From contig NZ_MLYP01000015.1 in the NCBI RefSeq assembly GCF_001866645.1, positions 1 through 46,103 of the forward strand: DNA of 46,103 bases, written 5' to 3'. A program made the translations under genes and the position numbers. How positions within the stretch are numbered: the first letter of the stretch is position 1; each line of letters opens with the position of its first letter. Shown piece by piece: positions 7,761 through 18,638 of the stretch. The notes under the pieces are model-generated. The model saw nothing but the letters and a program-made list of their open reading frames with translations. It was not told the DNA's origin and did no database searches. This stretch comes from Streptomyces colonosanans (GTDB taxonomy: Bacteria > Actinomycetota > Actinomycetes > Streptomycetales > Streptomycetaceae).

Positions 7761-9491
7761 GTGTTGGAGGAGATGCGGATACGGTCACTCGGAGTCATCG
7801 ACGACGCGGTCGTCGAGCTGTCGCCCGGCTTCACCGCCGTGACCGGCGAGACGGGTGCGGGCAAGACCATGGTCGTCACCAGTCTCGGTCTGCTGCTCGG
7901 CGGGCGCGCGGATGCGGCGCTCGTACGGATCGGGGCGAAGAACGCGGTCGTGGAGGGGCGGATCGCCATGCGCGAGGACGCCCCCGCCGTCGCACGCGCC
8001 GAAGAGGCCGGGGCCGAGCTCGACGAAGGGGCCCTGCTCATCAGCCGTACCGTTTCCGCCGAGGGGCGCTCACGGGCGCATCTGGGCGGGCGTTCCGTGC
8101 CCGTCGGCGTGCTCGCCGAGCTGGCCGACGAACTGGTCGCGGTGCACGGTCAGACCGACCAGCAGGGGCTGCTCAAGCTGTCCCGGCAGCGCCAAGCGCT
8201 CGACCGGTACGCGGGGGACGCCGTCGCCGTGCCGCTCGCCACGTACACGGAGGCCTACCGACGGTTGCGGACCGTGTCCGCCGAGCTGGAGGAAATCACC
8301 ACCCGCGCGCGTGAGCGGGTCCAGGAAGCCGACATGCTGCGCTTCGGGCTCGACGAGATCGCGGCCGTGGAACCGCGCGCGGGCGAGGACGTGGAGCTGG
8401 CCGAGGAGGCCGAGCGACTCGGGCACGCGGAGGCGCTCGCGTCCGCCGCGACCGCCGCGCACGCCGCCCTCGCGGGCAATCCGGAGGACCCCGAGGGCGT
8501 CGACGCGGCCACGCTGGTCGCGGGCGCGCACCGGGCCGTGGAAACGGTGCGATCGCACGATCCGGCGCTGGCAGGCCTCGCCGACCGGATCGGGGAGATC
8601 GGGATCCTGCTCGGTGATGTCGCCGGTGAGCTGGCCGGGTACGCCGATGACCTGGACTCCGATCCGCTGCGGCTGGCCGCCGTCGAGGAGCGACGGGCCG
8701 CGCTCACCGCACTGACCCGGAAGTACGGGGAGGACGTGGGCGCCGTCCTCACCTGGGCCGAACAGAGCGCCGCACGGCTGACCGAGCTCGACGGCGACGA
8801 CGAGCGGATCGAGGAGCTGACCGCCGAGCGGGACACCCTGCGCGGCGAACTGGGCGGCCTCGCACAGGCGTTGACGGACGCGCGCACGGACGCGGCCGAA
8901 CGGTTCGCCGCCGCTGTGACCGCCGAGCTGGCCTCGCTCGCCATGCCGCACGCACGCGTGTCGTTCGCGATCCGGCAGACGGAGGATCCCGACGGCGTCG
9001 AGGTCGGCGGGCGTACGGTCGCGTACGGGCCGTCGGGCGTCGACGAGGTCGAGCTGCTGCTCGCCCCCCACCCCGGTGCGCCGGCGCGGCCCATCGCCAA
9101 GGGCGCCTCCGGCGGTGAGCTCTCGCGCGTGATGCTCGCCGTGGAGGTCGTCTTCGCGGGGACGGACCCGGTGCCGACGTATCTGTTCGACGAGGTCGAC
9201 GCGGGTGTCGGCGGCAAGGCGGCGGTCGAGATCGGACGCCGGCTGGCCCGGCTCGCGCAGACCGCACAGGTCGTGGTCGTCACCCATCTCCCCCAGGTGG
9301 CGGCGTTCGCCGATCGCCAACTGCTGGTGGAGAAGACGAACGACGGGTCGGTGACACGCTCCGGGGTGAAGGTCCTGGAGGGCGAGGAGCGGGTCCGGGA
9401 GCTGTCCCGGATGCTGGCCGGCCAGGAGGACTCGGAGACGGCCCGGGCACACGCGGAGGAACTGCTGGCGACGGCGCGGGCGGATGGGTAG
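7761..9491 (+). CDS. recN: DNA repair protein RecN
   Basis: This 576-residue SMC-like ATPase of double-strand break repair brings DNA ends and sister chromatids together for RecA. Walker A GETGAGKT is at residues 29-36. A middle region of about 300 residues is rich in Ala/Glu/Arg heptads (coiled coil). Signature motif GASGGELSRVMLA is near residue 450, Walker B YLFDEVDAGVGG is at about 474-485, and VVVTHLPQVAAF is the H-loop. The length is typical. The GTG start has AAGG about 8 bases upstream; an ATG at 7773 is possible but its GGAGG lies too close. Its promoter may lie within or just after the repeat element at 7415-7677. Confidence 0.95.
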   Translation: MLEEMRIRSLGVIDDAVVELSPGFTAVTGETGAGKTMVVTSLGLLLGGRADAALVRIGAKNAVVEGRIAMREDAPAVARAEEAGAELDEGALLISRTVSAEGRSRAHLGGRSVPVGVLAELADELVAVHGQTDQQGLLKLSRQRQALDRYAGDAVAVPLATYTEAYRRLRTVSAELEEITTRARERVQEADMLRFGLDEIAAVEPRAGEDVELAEEAERLGHAEALASAATAAHAALAGNPEDPEGVDAATLVAGAHRAVETVRSHDPALAGLADRIGEIGILLGDVAGELAGYADDLDSDPLRLAAVEERRAALTALTRKYGEDVGAVLTWAEQSAARLTELDGDDERIEELTAERDTLRGELGGLAQALTDARTDAAERFAAAVTAELASLAMPHARVSFAIRQTEDPDGVEVGGRTVAYGPSGVDEVELLLAPHPGAPARPIAKGASGGELSRVMLAVEVVFAGTDPVPTYLFDEVDAGVGGKAAVEIGRRLARLAQTAQVVVVTHLPQVAAFADRQLLVEKTNDGSVTRSGVKVLEGEERVRELSRMLAGQEDSETARAHAEELLATARADG

Positions 9492-9528
9492 TAGCCCGCC
9501 CGGCCGGTCCTCCTGCGAGAGCAGTTGC

Positions 9529-9534
9529 TAGCGT
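9529..9534 (+). promoter_or_regulatory. -10 box of likely leaderless cupin-like gene
   Basis: TAGCGT, preceded by ttgc, lies 8 bases before the ATG at 9543. No Shine-Dalgarno sequence is visible. This suggests a transcript starting at or one base before the start codon. Confidence 0.5.
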
Positions 9535-9542
9535 CCGACCAT

Positions 9543-9932
9543 ATGAACGACAGCGTGTACGTGGGCAACGCGGGCAAGGATGCGGCACTGGACCGGGGAT
9601 GGCTCCTCGGGCACTTCAAGGACACCGACGACCCGCGCCACAGCGAGGACGTGGAGATCAAGTGGGGTGTCCACCCCCGTGGCGATGAGCGGTTGGAGTG
9701 GGTGAGGGGCGAGGAGCGCACAGCTCTCCTGGTGCTCGTCAGCGGCCGCTTCCGCGTCGAACTCCCCGGCCGCAGCGTTCTTCTTGAACAGCAGGGGGAC
9801 TACGTCGTGTGGGGGCGCGGAGTCGACCATTCCTGGTTCGCGGAGGAGGAGTCGGTGGTGCTGACCGTTCGCTGGCCGTCCGTGCCCGGCTACGCAGTGG
9901 CAGAGAAGGGTCAGGCGGGACTGCGGACCTGA
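9543..9932 (+). CDS. Cupin-like small protein
   Basis: This is a 129-residue cytosolic protein. The middle and C-terminal part reads as a small beta barrel: VEIKWGVHPRGDERLEW, then LVLVSGRFRVELPGRSVLLEQQGDYVVWGRGVDHSWFAEEESVVLTVRW. The G(x)5HP-like first strand, the central LVSGRFRVEL and the final DHSW(x)n strand resemble a cupin. His at HP and His in DHSW could be metal ligands, but the usual three-histidine set is not complete, so activity is uncertain. I cannot assign a function. It stands alone after recN and is probably leaderless. Confidence 0.78.
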   Translation: MNDSVYVGNAGKDAALDRGWLLGHFKDTDDPRHSEDVEIKWGVHPRGDERLEWVRGEERTALLVLVSGRFRVELPGRSVLLEQQGDYVVWGRGVDHSWFAEEESVVLTVRWPSVPGYAVAEKGQAGLRT

Positions 9933-10237
9933 CCGCGAAGGGGGCGACGCCATGTGCTGATCGCGGGGACGCGGACGGTCGTCTCGCAGCCGACCGCTCG
10001 GCCGGCCGGAGGGCGTAGTCGGTCGAACTCGTTACGCCCCTCGCCCGTGTGGGTGACCTTGTCCGTCCGGGGCCACCCGGTCCGCTGTCGTCGCGCATCC
10101 CGCCGGTGCCGCAACACCCGCGCGTCCTGGCATGCTTGAGTCATCCGCGGAGCACCTCGCGCGGTCCACCCCCACCGCACGATCCTTCTGTACGTTTCTT
10201 CGTGACCGTCCGACGCCGAACCAGGAGCCCCGGCCAC
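9933..10237. other. Intergenic region before glycosyltransferase gene
   Basis: These 305 bases contain no open frame with convincing codon usage on either strand. Short open frames here have no recognisable protein character. The region should hold the promoter of the glycosyltransferase gene. I see no clear -35/-10 pair and no strong hairpin. Confidence 0.5.
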
Positions 10238-11380
10238 GTGAGCCTTGCGAGCAGCCTCCCACCGCACGGCCGGTCGCCGCTGCACACCGTGCAGGTGCTC
10301 GGCGGGGGCAGCGCGGGCAGCAGCGCGCATGTGCGGTCGCTGGCCTCGGGACTGGTCGCTCGGGGCGTGCGCGTGACCGTGTGCGCCCCTGCTGAGGCCG
10401 AGCACATCTACGATTTCACCGGTGCCGGCGCCCAGCACATCCCCGTGCCCCGCAGCACCGAGCCCGTCTGCCTGACCGCACTCCGCTTCGCGTGCGCCGA
10501 CGCAGACCTGGTGCACGCGCACGGGTTGCACGCCGGCCTGCGCGCCGCCCTCGCGCTCAGCGGGCGCCGCACTCCCCTCGTCGTCACCTGGCACATCCGT
10601 GGACACGCCGAGGGCGCCCGCGCCCGTCTCCTGCGCGTTCTCGAACGGCGTGTCGTCAAGGCCGCGTCCGTGGTGCTGGGCACGTCGTCCGACCTCGTCG
10701 ACCGGGCTCGCCGCCGCGGAGCCCGCGACGCCCGGCTCGCCGCCGTCGCCCTGCCGACGCCCCGCAAAGCCGTCGAACACGACGACCCCGACCGGCTGAG
10801 GCCCAAGCTTCGCGCCGAAATCGGCGCCATGGACCGGCCGCTGCTCATGGCCGTCGGCGCCCTGGACCGCCACCGCGGGTACGACGTGCTGCTCGACGCC
10901 TCCCGCGCCTGGCGCCACCTCGACCCGGTACCCCTGGTCGTGATCGCGGGGGAGGGGCCGCTGCGGGCGGAGATCCAGCGGCGCATCGAGGACGAGGAAC
11001 TGCCCGTGCGGCTGCTCGGGCGGCGCGACGACGTCGGTGAACTGCTCGCCGCCGCCGACCTTGCGCTGGTGCCGGGCAGTTGGGAGTCCCGGTCCGTCCT
11101 CGCCCAGGAGGCCTTGCACGCGCGCGTGCCGCTCGTCGCCACCACCGTCGGCGGTATGCGCGAACTCGTCGGTGACGCGGCCGAACTGGTCCCGTGCGGG
11201 GACGCGGACGCGCTCGCCGGCGCCGTCGTACGCCTCCTCGACGACCCCGTGCGCCGGGACCAGCTGAGAGAGAAGTGCGAACAACAGGCCGCGACCTGGC
11301 CGACGGACGACGAGACCGTTGCTCAAGTGCTCAGCATCTACGACGAGTTGACCCGGATGTGTCCGCTTACCCAGGCCTGA
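10238..11380 (+). CDS. Group 1 (GT4) glycosyltransferase
   Basis: This 380-residue glycosyltransferase has the GT-B fold. The N-terminal domain has VQVLGGGSAGSSAHVRSLASGL, the G-rich acceptor loop typical of GT4, and HAHGLHAGLRAALA. The C-terminal domain has LLMAVGALDRHRGYDVLLDA, VIAGEGPLRAEIQRRI, and PGSWESRSVLAQEALHARVPLV carrying the E-x7-E nucleotide-sugar motif, then TTVGGMRELVGD. It probably transfers a sugar from a nucleotide donor to a lipid, protein or polysaccharide acceptor, which cannot be named. The GTG start is chosen because AGGAG is 10 bases upstream. The stop is one base from the stop of the convergent PucR gene, with no room for a terminator between them. Confidence 0.9.
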   Translation: MSLASSLPPHGRSPLHTVQVLGGGSAGSSAHVRSLASGLVARGVRVTVCAPAEAEHIYDFTGAGAQHIPVPRSTEPVCLTALRFACADADLVHAHGLHAGLRAALALSGRRTPLVVTWHIRGHAEGARARLLRVLERRVVKAASVVLGTSSDLVDRARRRGARDARLAAVALPTPRKAVEHDDPDRLRPKLRAEIGAMDRPLLMAVGALDRHRGYDVLLDASRAWRHLDPVPLVVIAGEGPLRAEIQRRIEDEELPVRLLGRRDDVGELLAAADLALVPGSWESRSVLAQEALHARVPLVATTVGGMRELVGDAAELVPCGDADALAGAVVRLLDDPVRRDQLREKCEQQAATWPTDDETVAQVLSIYDELTRMCPLTQA

Positions 11381-11381
11381 T

Positions 11382-13022
11382 CTACGGCACGTGTCGGCGT
11401 GCCCGCAGGGCCAGGCTGAGGGCCAGGACCGTCTGCGGGTCGTCGAGGTCCGTGCCCAGCAGCTCCCCGATCCGGGCCAGCCGGTTGTAGAGCGTCTGCC
11501 GGTTCAGGTGCAGTTCGCGGGCAGTCTCCGCCTTGCGGCCCGCGTGCGCCAGATACGTCTCCAGCGTGGGCAGCAGCGGCGGCCGGGAGCGGCGGTCGTG
11601 GTCGCGCAGCGGGCCGATCGCGCGGTCCACGAACGCCGCCAGGTCCGGGTGGTCGCGCAGCCGCCACAGCAGGAGGTCGATGTCGAGGCGGCGGGCGTCG
11701 TACCAGGGCAGCTCCGGCAGTCCCTGCGCCGCCGCCGCCGTCTCCGCCGCGTGCCGCAGCCCCGCCGACGCCGCCGCCCAGCCGCCCGCGACACCGACCA
11801 CCACGACCGGTGGCGGCGCGCCCGGCCGCTGCAGGCCGGCCCGCTCCACACCCGCCCGCAGCGCAGCGGCCACCCGGTCCGCGACCGCCGAACGCTCCGA
11901 CTCCGAGCGCAGGCCCAGCAGCAGCGGGACCCGGCCCTCCACCGGACGTACGCCGAGCAGGACCGGTACGCCCACCGACGCCAGCTTCTCCGCGACCGCC
12001 CGCGCCAGGACCGCCCAGCCCCCACCACCCGGCGACAGCCCGTCCGCGAGCCGCATCACCACCGGCAGCAACGGGCTGCTGCCCGGCTTGAAACCCAGCA
12101 CCCGGGCCTGCGCGGGCGCGTCCTCGGCGGCGATCCGGCCCTCGGCGAGGTCGGAGAGGAAGTCGCCGCGCCCGCGCGCCGCCAGCTCCTCCTCCTGCCG
12201 GGCCTGCATCAGCACCACGGCGAGGATGCCGGCGGCCCGCTCGGCGGCTATCCGGTGCACCGGCGCCACCGGCGCACTGACCGGCAGCAGCACCAGCCGG
12301 GCCCGTACGGAACCCGAACCGGGTCCGCCGCCCGGCACGTCCACGAGGGTCGTCCCGGCGGGCGGCTCGTTCTTGTGCTGACCGCGCAGGCCCTCCCACA
12401 CCTGGAGCGGGTCCGTGTCCGCCGGACCGGCCCCGGCGGCGTACAGCAGCTGCCCGTCGGCGGTCTCCAGGAACACCGGGTTGCCGCTGAATTCGGCCAG
12501 GATGCGCAGGACCTGGGGCACCCCTCCGCCGCCGAGCAGCGCCTGCGTGCAGCGGCGGTGCACCTCCTCGGCCCGTTGGAGCAGCGCGTAGTGGCCGTTG
12601 ACGATCTCGGTGTGGATCTCCTCGGTGACCGCCACGAACGGCACCTCGCGGTGCAGCTGGACAAGCGGCAGTCCGGCAGTCCGGGCCGTCTCGATGAGGG
12701 CGGCGGGCAGCCGGGCGAAGCGCGGGCCCAGCTCCACGACCAGGGCCGCGATGCCGCGCTCGGCCAGCGTGCGGACGAACGCGCGCTGGTCGGCGGGCCG
12801 GGTGCCGAGGCCGTATCCCGTGGTCAGGAGCAGTTCGCCGCCCTTGAGCAGCGAGGCGATGTTCGGGACCTCGCCCGCGTGCACCCAGCGGATTGGGCGG
12901 TGCAGCCGGTCGGCGCCGGCCAGCACCTCCGGCAGCCCGCTGCGCAGCCCGGGTAGCTCCAGCGCCCGCTGCACGGTGATCCCGGCGCCCTGAGTGCTGT
13001 GGGGGTCGAAACGGCTGTCCAT
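11382..13022 (-). CDS. PucR family transcriptional regulator
   Basis: This 546-residue regulator has an N-terminal PucR domain (VQRALELPGLRSGLPEVLAGAD, then RPIRWVHAGEVPNIASLLKGGELLLTTG shortened here, typical of purine-catabolism regulators). The middle is GGDEF-like and divergent. The C-terminal PucR helix-turn-helix is TLETYLAHAGRKAETARELH followed by NRQTLYNRLARIGELLG. Known relatives sense purine-pathway or other metabolites and often activate neighbouring catabolic genes. Here the same-strand neighbour upstream is the FAD-linked oxidase, a possible but unproven target. The ATG start is at the beginning of the PucR domain. Confidence 0.93.
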   Translation of the reverse strand: MDSRFDPHSTQGAGITVQRALELPGLRSGLPEVLAGADRLHRPIRWVHAGEVPNIASLLKGGELLLTTGYGLGTRPADQRAFVRTLAERGIAALVVELGPRFARLPAALIETARTAGLPLVQLHREVPFVAVTEEIHTEIVNGHYALLQRAEEVHRRCTQALLGGGGVPQVLRILAEFSGNPVFLETADGQLLYAAGAGPADTDPLQVWEGLRGQHKNEPPAGTTLVDVPGGGPGSGSVRARLVLLPVSAPVAPVHRIAAERAAGILAVVLMQARQEEELAARGRGDFLSDLAEGRIAAEDAPAQARVLGFKPGSSPLLPVVMRLADGLSPGGGGWAVLARAVAEKLASVGVPVLLGVRPVEGRVPLLLGLRSESERSAVADRVAAALRAGVERAGLQRPGAPPPVVVVGVAGGWAAASAGLRHAAETAAAAQGLPELPWYDARRLDIDLLLWRLRDHPDLAAFVDRAIGPLRDHDRRSRPPLLPTLETYLAHAGRKAETARELHLNRQTLYNRLARIGELLGTDLDDPQTVLALSLALRARRHVP

Positions 13023-13074
13023 GCAGTGACGCTACAACCTGCGCGGATGCCTCGGGTGCACGGGCGGCCGCCGG

Positions 13075-14448
13075 TCAGCCCGGAGCAATGTTGTGGTTGT
13101 ACCGGAACACGTTGTCGGGGTCGTACCGCCGCTTCACCCGCGCCAGCCGGTTGAGGCTCTCCGCGTCCAGGCCGCCCACCACCCGGTCCCTTCCCTGGTC
13201 CCCGATGAGGGGCATACACACCACGCCGGTGCGCCAGGGCCGGACATCGGCACGCGCGTGCTCGACCCAGCTCAGGACCCGGTCGTCGTCCGACGGGTCC
13301 GCCCAGACGCCGCAGGGGTGCACGGCCCAGGGCGCGTCCCCCCGGGGGACGGGGTAAGCGGAGGTGACCGCGCCACCGAACGGGAACAGCATGTACCGGC
13401 AGCCGGTGGGGACGGGCATGGTGCGAGCCCGGGCGCAGAAGACGTCGACCAGTCCATCGGGCAGGGCGGTCAGATACTCGGCCGACCCGTGGTTCCGCAT
13501 CCCGGACGGGGTGTCGAGCAGGCACTGGACGTCCGCGTACGGCAGCGCGGCGATCACCTCCGACTCGTGCGGCAGCTCCAGCAGCGGCCGGGCGAGCCCG
13601 CGCAGGCGGTCCGCGCCGCCGACGTACGTGATCACCACCAGGCACAGCAGGGTGCCGACCAGATACCCGGGGACGAACGGCTCGGACCGCCCGGTCAGGT
13701 ACAGCACGGCTCCGCCGGCCTCCGCCGGGCCGGTGGCGACGACATCGCGGAAGACACGGATCGCGTCGGGGCCCGCCTCGGGCCGGAAGACGACCACGGC
13801 GACGGAGAACTCGGGCAGTTCATGCAGCCTGAGCGTGAGCGCGGTGGCGACGCCGAAGTTCCCGCCGCCGCCGTGCAGCGCCCAGAACAGCTCGGGGTGC
13901 TCCTCGGCGGTCGCACGGACCGTGGTGCCGTCCGCGGTCACCAGTTCGACGCCGAGGAGGCTGTCGGCGGCGGGGCCGAGGGCCCGCTCCAGCCAGCCGC
14001 TGCCGCCACCGAGGACGAAGCCCGCGACGCCGGTCGCGGAGTCACGGCCGCCGGTGGTGGCGAGGGCGTGCGGCTGAGTGGCTCGATCGAGATCGTGCAT
14101 CAGGGTGCCGCCCTCGACCCGTACCGCGGCGGCCCCGGGGTGGACCGTGACCCCGCGCATCCGGCGCAGGTCGACGACCACCCCGTTGTCGTTGACGCCC
14201 ATGCCGGCGACGCTGCGGCCGCCGCCGCGCACGGCGATCTTCAGATCCAGATCCCGGGCGAAGCACACCGACCGGACGACATCGGCCTCGCCCGCGCACT
14301 GCGCGATCACGGCCGGACGGCGGTCGATCCGCGCGTTGCAGACGGTGCGGGCCACGTCGTAGCCCGCATCGCCGGGAGCGAGGACCTCACCGGCCAGATC
14401 GGCACGCAGCGCGGCGAGCGCCGTGCGCGCCTTGGTGAAGGGAGCCAT
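13075..14448 (-). CDS. FAD-linked oxidoreductase (BBE/PCMH family)
   Basis: This 457-residue flavoenzyme has an FAD-binding PCMH domain (residues about 45-215: AQCAGEADVVRSVCFARD, IAVRGGGRSVAGMGV, VAGFVLGGGSGWLERALG) and a C-terminal BBE domain ending in RYDPDNVFRYNHNIAPG. Relatives oxidise alcohols, sugars or alkaloid-type substrates with oxygen. Usually the loop reads GGGH and that His holds FAD covalently. Here it is Arg78 (GGGRS), and the Cys of bicovalent members is also absent, so FAD is probably not covalently bound. The start ATG has an aagggggc ribosome site; upstream codons run into the promoter. The gene is next to a PucR regulator. The substrate is unknown. Confidence 0.9.
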   Translation of the reverse strand: MAPFTKARTALAALRADLAGEVLAPGDAGYDVARTVCNARIDRRPAVIAQCAGEADVVRSVCFARDLDLKIAVRGGGRSVAGMGVNDNGVVVDLRRMRGVTVHPGAAAVRVEGGTLMHDLDRATQPHALATTGGRDSATGVAGFVLGGGSGWLERALGPAADSLLGVELVTADGTTVRATAEEHPELFWALHGGGGNFGVATALTLRLHELPEFSVAVVVFRPEAGPDAIRVFRDVVATGPAEAGGAVLYLTGRSEPFVPGYLVGTLLCLVVITYVGGADRLRGLARPLLELPHESEVIAALPYADVQCLLDTPSGMRNHGSAEYLTALPDGLVDVFCARARTMPVPTGCRYMLFPFGGAVTSAYPVPRGDAPWAVHPCGVWADPSDDDRVLSWVEHARADVRPWRTGVVCMPLIGDQGRDRVVGGLDAESLNRLARVKRRYDPDNVFRYNHNIAPG

Positions 14449-14502
14449 GACAGCTGCCCCCTTCCGGCACGGCAGCGGGGACAGGGCTGCCTTCAGCCTA
14501 GT

Positions 14503-14560
14503 GCTGTGACCGGAAAGGTTCACCGGCTCGCGACGCCCGGCAAACCTTTCCGGTCACAGC
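14503..14560. repeat. Palindromic repeat sharing the ends of the 7415 element
   Basis: Perfect 18-base arms (gctgtgaccggaaaggtt at 14503-14520 and its complement at 14543-14560) enclose a 22-base loop. Loop and left arm together match positions 7415-7453 with only a few changes. It looks like a short derivative of the same element that has lost the interior. It lies between the stop of the GH15 gene and the start of the FAD-oxidase gene, both on the minus strand, where it may also serve as the GH15 terminator. Confidence 0.82.
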
Positions 14561-14620
14561 GCCAGGCGGGCACGACGCGCCGGTCCTGCTCGGCGCCGGT
14601 ACGCGGGCGCGGCGCGGTCC

Positions 14621-16423
14621 TCAGCCCCCGTACGCCCCAGAAGCCGTCAGCCGCAGTGCCGTGTCGATCAGTGGCACGTGGCTGAACGCCTGTGGGAAGT
14701 TCCCGACCTGGCGCTGCAGCCGGGGGTCCCACTCCTCGGCGAGGAGGCCCAGGTCGTTCCGCAGAGCCAGCAGCTTCTCGAACAGCTTGCGGGCCTCGTC
14801 CACCCGGCCGATCATCGCCAGGTCGTCCGCCATCCAGAACGAGCAGGCGAGGAACGCGCCCTCGTCGCCCGGCAGCCCGTCCACGCCCTCGCTCCCGCCC
14901 AAGGTCGGGTAGCGCAGGATGAACCCGTCGGACGTGGACAGCTCGCGCTGGATGGCCTCGATCGTGCCGATCACGCGCTTGTCGTCCGGCGGCAGGAAGC
15001 CCATCTGCGGAATCAGCAGCAGCGCGGCGTCCAGCTCCTTGGAGCCGTACGACTGCGTGAAGGTGTTGCGCTCCTTGTCGTAGCCCTTCTCGCACACGTC
15101 CCGGTGGATGACGTCGCGCAGCCTGCGCCACCTCTCCAGCGGGCCGTCCACGTCCCCGGACTCGAGCAGCTTGATCGTGCGGTCGACCGCGACCCAGGCC
15201 ATCACCTTGGAGTGCACGAAGTGACGGCGCGGGCCGCGTACCTCCCAGATGCCCTCGTCCGGCTCGTCCCAGTGCTGCTCCAGATAGCGGATGAGCTTGA
15301 GCTGGAGCAGGGAGGCGTAGTCGTTGCGGGCCAGGCCCGTCATATGGGCCAGGTGCAGAGCCTCGGTGACCTCTCCGTACACGTCCAGTTGCAGCTGGTG
15401 CGCGGCGCCGTTGCCGACCCGCACCGGCGCCGAGTTCTCATAGCCGGGCAGCCAGTCCAACTCGGCCTCGCCGAGTTCGCGTTCGCCCGCGATGCCATAC
15501 ATGATCTGCAGGTTCTCGGGGTCGCCGGCGACGGCCCGCAGCAGCCACTCACGCCAGGCGCGGGCCTCTTCGCGGTAGCCGGTGCGCAGCAGCGAGGACA
15601 GGGTGATCGCCGCGTCGCGCAGCCAGGTGTAGCGGTAGTCCCAGTTGCGCACGCCGCCGATCTCCTCAGGCAGCGAGGTCGTGGGCGCGGCCACGATGCC
15701 GCCCGTCGGCGCGTAGGTGAGCGCCTTCAGCGTGATCAGGGAGCGGATGACGGCCTCGCGGTACGGGCCGTGGTACGTACAGTGCTCCACCCACTCCCGC
15801 CAGAAGTCCTCGGCCGCCTCCAGCGACTGCTCGGGCTCCGGCAGCGGCGGCGGCTCCCTGTGCGAGGGCTGCCACGAGATCGTGAACGTGATCCGGTCAC
15901 CCGGCGCGACCGTGAAGTCCGCGTACGTGGTCAGCGCCTTCCCGTAGGTCTCGGCCTGGGTGTCGAACCACACCGAGTCGGGCCCCGCCACGGCCACCGT
16001 GCGCCCCTCGTGCTTGTGCACCCAGGGCACCACTCGTCCGTACGAGAACCGCATGCGCAGCACCGAGCGCATCGGCACACGGCCGGAGACGCCCTCCACG
16101 ATGCGGATCAGCTGCGGGGCGCCGTCACGCGGTGGCATGAAATCGGTCACTCGGACCGTGCCGCGCGGGGTGTCCCACTCGGATTCGAGGATCAGGGACT
16201 CGCCACGATAGGAGCGCCGGGTCGCCGCCGGCGGCTCGATGTCCGCCGCATGGGCGGGACCCAGACGCCAGAAGCCGTGCTCCTCTGTGCCGAGCAGCCC
16301 CGCGAAGACGGCATGGGAGTCGAAACGGGGCAGGCACAGCCAGTCCACGGTGCCGTCCCGGCAGACCAGCGCCGCGGTCTGCATGTCTCCGATGAGTGCG
16401 TAGTCTTCGATGCGCCCGGCCAA
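14621..16423 (-). CDS. Glycoside hydrolase family 15 protein (glucoamylase/trehalase type)
   Basis: This 600-residue protein of the GH15 family has the N-terminal beta domain ([38 protein letters not shown]) and the (alpha/alpha)6 barrel. Typical motifs are [17 protein letters not shown], then [20 protein letters not shown] with the probable general acid Glu, and [20 protein letters not shown] with the probable general base Glu. Mycobacterial members of this group are trehalases, others act on alpha-glucans, so the substrate is trehalose or a glucan. No signal peptide is present, so it acts in the cytosol. The start is TTG, fixed by GGAG 5 bases upstream and by the family's usual N-terminus. 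Confidence 0.93.
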   Translation of the reverse strand: MAGRIEDYALIGDMQTAALVCRDGTVDWLCLPRFDSHAVFAGLLGTEEHGFWRLGPAHAADIEPPAATRRSYRGESLILESEWDTPRGTVRVTDFMPPRDGAPQLIRIVEGVSGRVPMRSVLRMRFSYGRVVPWVHKHEGRTVAVAGPDSVWFDTQAETYGKALTTYADFTVAPGDRITFTISWQPSHREPPPLPEPEQSLEAAEDFWREWVEHCTYHGPYREAVIRSLITLKALTYAPTGGIVAAPTTSLPEEIGGVRNWDYRYTWLRDAAITLSSLLRTGYREEARAWREWLLRAVAGDPENLQIMYGIAGERELGEAELDWLPGYENSAPVRVGNGAAHQLQLDVYGEVTEALHLAHMTGLARNDYASLLQLKLIRYLEQHWDEPDEGIWEVRGPRRHFVHSKVMAWVAVDRTIKLLESGDVDGPLERWRRLRDVIHRDVCEKGYDKERNTFTQSYGSKELDAALLLIPQMGFLPPDDKRVIGTIEAIQRELSTSDGFILRYPTLGGSEGVDGLPGDEGAFLACSFWMADDLAMIGRVDEARKLFEKLLALRNDLGLLAEEWDPRLQRQVGNFPQAFSHVPLIDTALRLTASGAYGG

Positions 16424-16905
16424 TGCAACTCCAGTCGAACGGCCACGTCGCCCCGGGGAGGGCGGTTGCTTTTGCGGTCAGGGGGGGTCGATGAGAAGTC
16501 GTCGGTCACCGACCCATTCGTGAATGAAGCAGTCGATGTTCAACGAACTGACGAGCCGTTGTTGTTCCGGTGACGGGCGGGGGTGGTGCCGTTCGCCGGG
16601 AGTGCTCGGCAGCGAGTTTCCGAGCAGGATACGACGCACCTTGATGATCCGCTTGCTGCTCCGGACAAGGGAAGTGTGCCGAACGAGTGAGCCACGGGGG
16701 AAAAGCGCATGAGCATCATGCGTCCGTGGTGACGCGTGTGCGGAGTGTGGCCGGAAGCAGTCTCCCTCCGGCGCTGATACCCTGGTAGCCCGTGGACCGG
16801 TGGGCTCGAAACCCCCGAACCGCAGCGACGGCACCCCCGAAGATCCTTCGGAGGACCAGCCGTACCGCACCCCCAGACCGCGACCACGGGAGCCCCCTCT
16901 TGGCC
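16424..16905. other. Divergent promoter region, GH15 gene and pyrG
   Basis: These 482 bases lie between the divergent GH15 and pyrG genes. I find no convincing small gene. On the plus strand, gataccctggtag around 16776-16788 resembles a -10 region, which would leave about 110 bases of untranslated leader before pyrG. No good -35 is paired with it. The leader contains short inverted repeats (ccgaagatccttcgg at about 16838-16852) but no leader peptide or clear attenuator. Confidence 0.5.
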
Positions 16906-18555
<1,650 letters not shown>

Positions 18556-18574
18556 CACAAGAGTTGTACGGTGG

Positions 18575-18608
18575 CCGGGGTGCGCGTCCTGCGGGATGCG
18601 CGCCCCGG
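18575..18608 (+). terminator. pyrG terminator
   Basis: Arms of 15 bases (18575-18589 and 18594-18608, ccggggtgcgcgtcc with two G-U type positions) enclose a 4-base loop. It starts 19 bases after the pyrG stop and 30 bases before the NUDIX start. A short T-containing stretch follows. It could reduce read-through into the NUDIX gene. Confidence 0.7.
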
Positions 18609-18638
18609 TTGTCGTAGGTGCGTGGGAGGACAGGGCAG

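Noticed and set aside
9954..10139. Possible 61-residue gene between the cupin-like and glycosyltransferase genes
   Set aside because: Arg/Ser/Pro-rich translation, no ribosome site and no conserved character.
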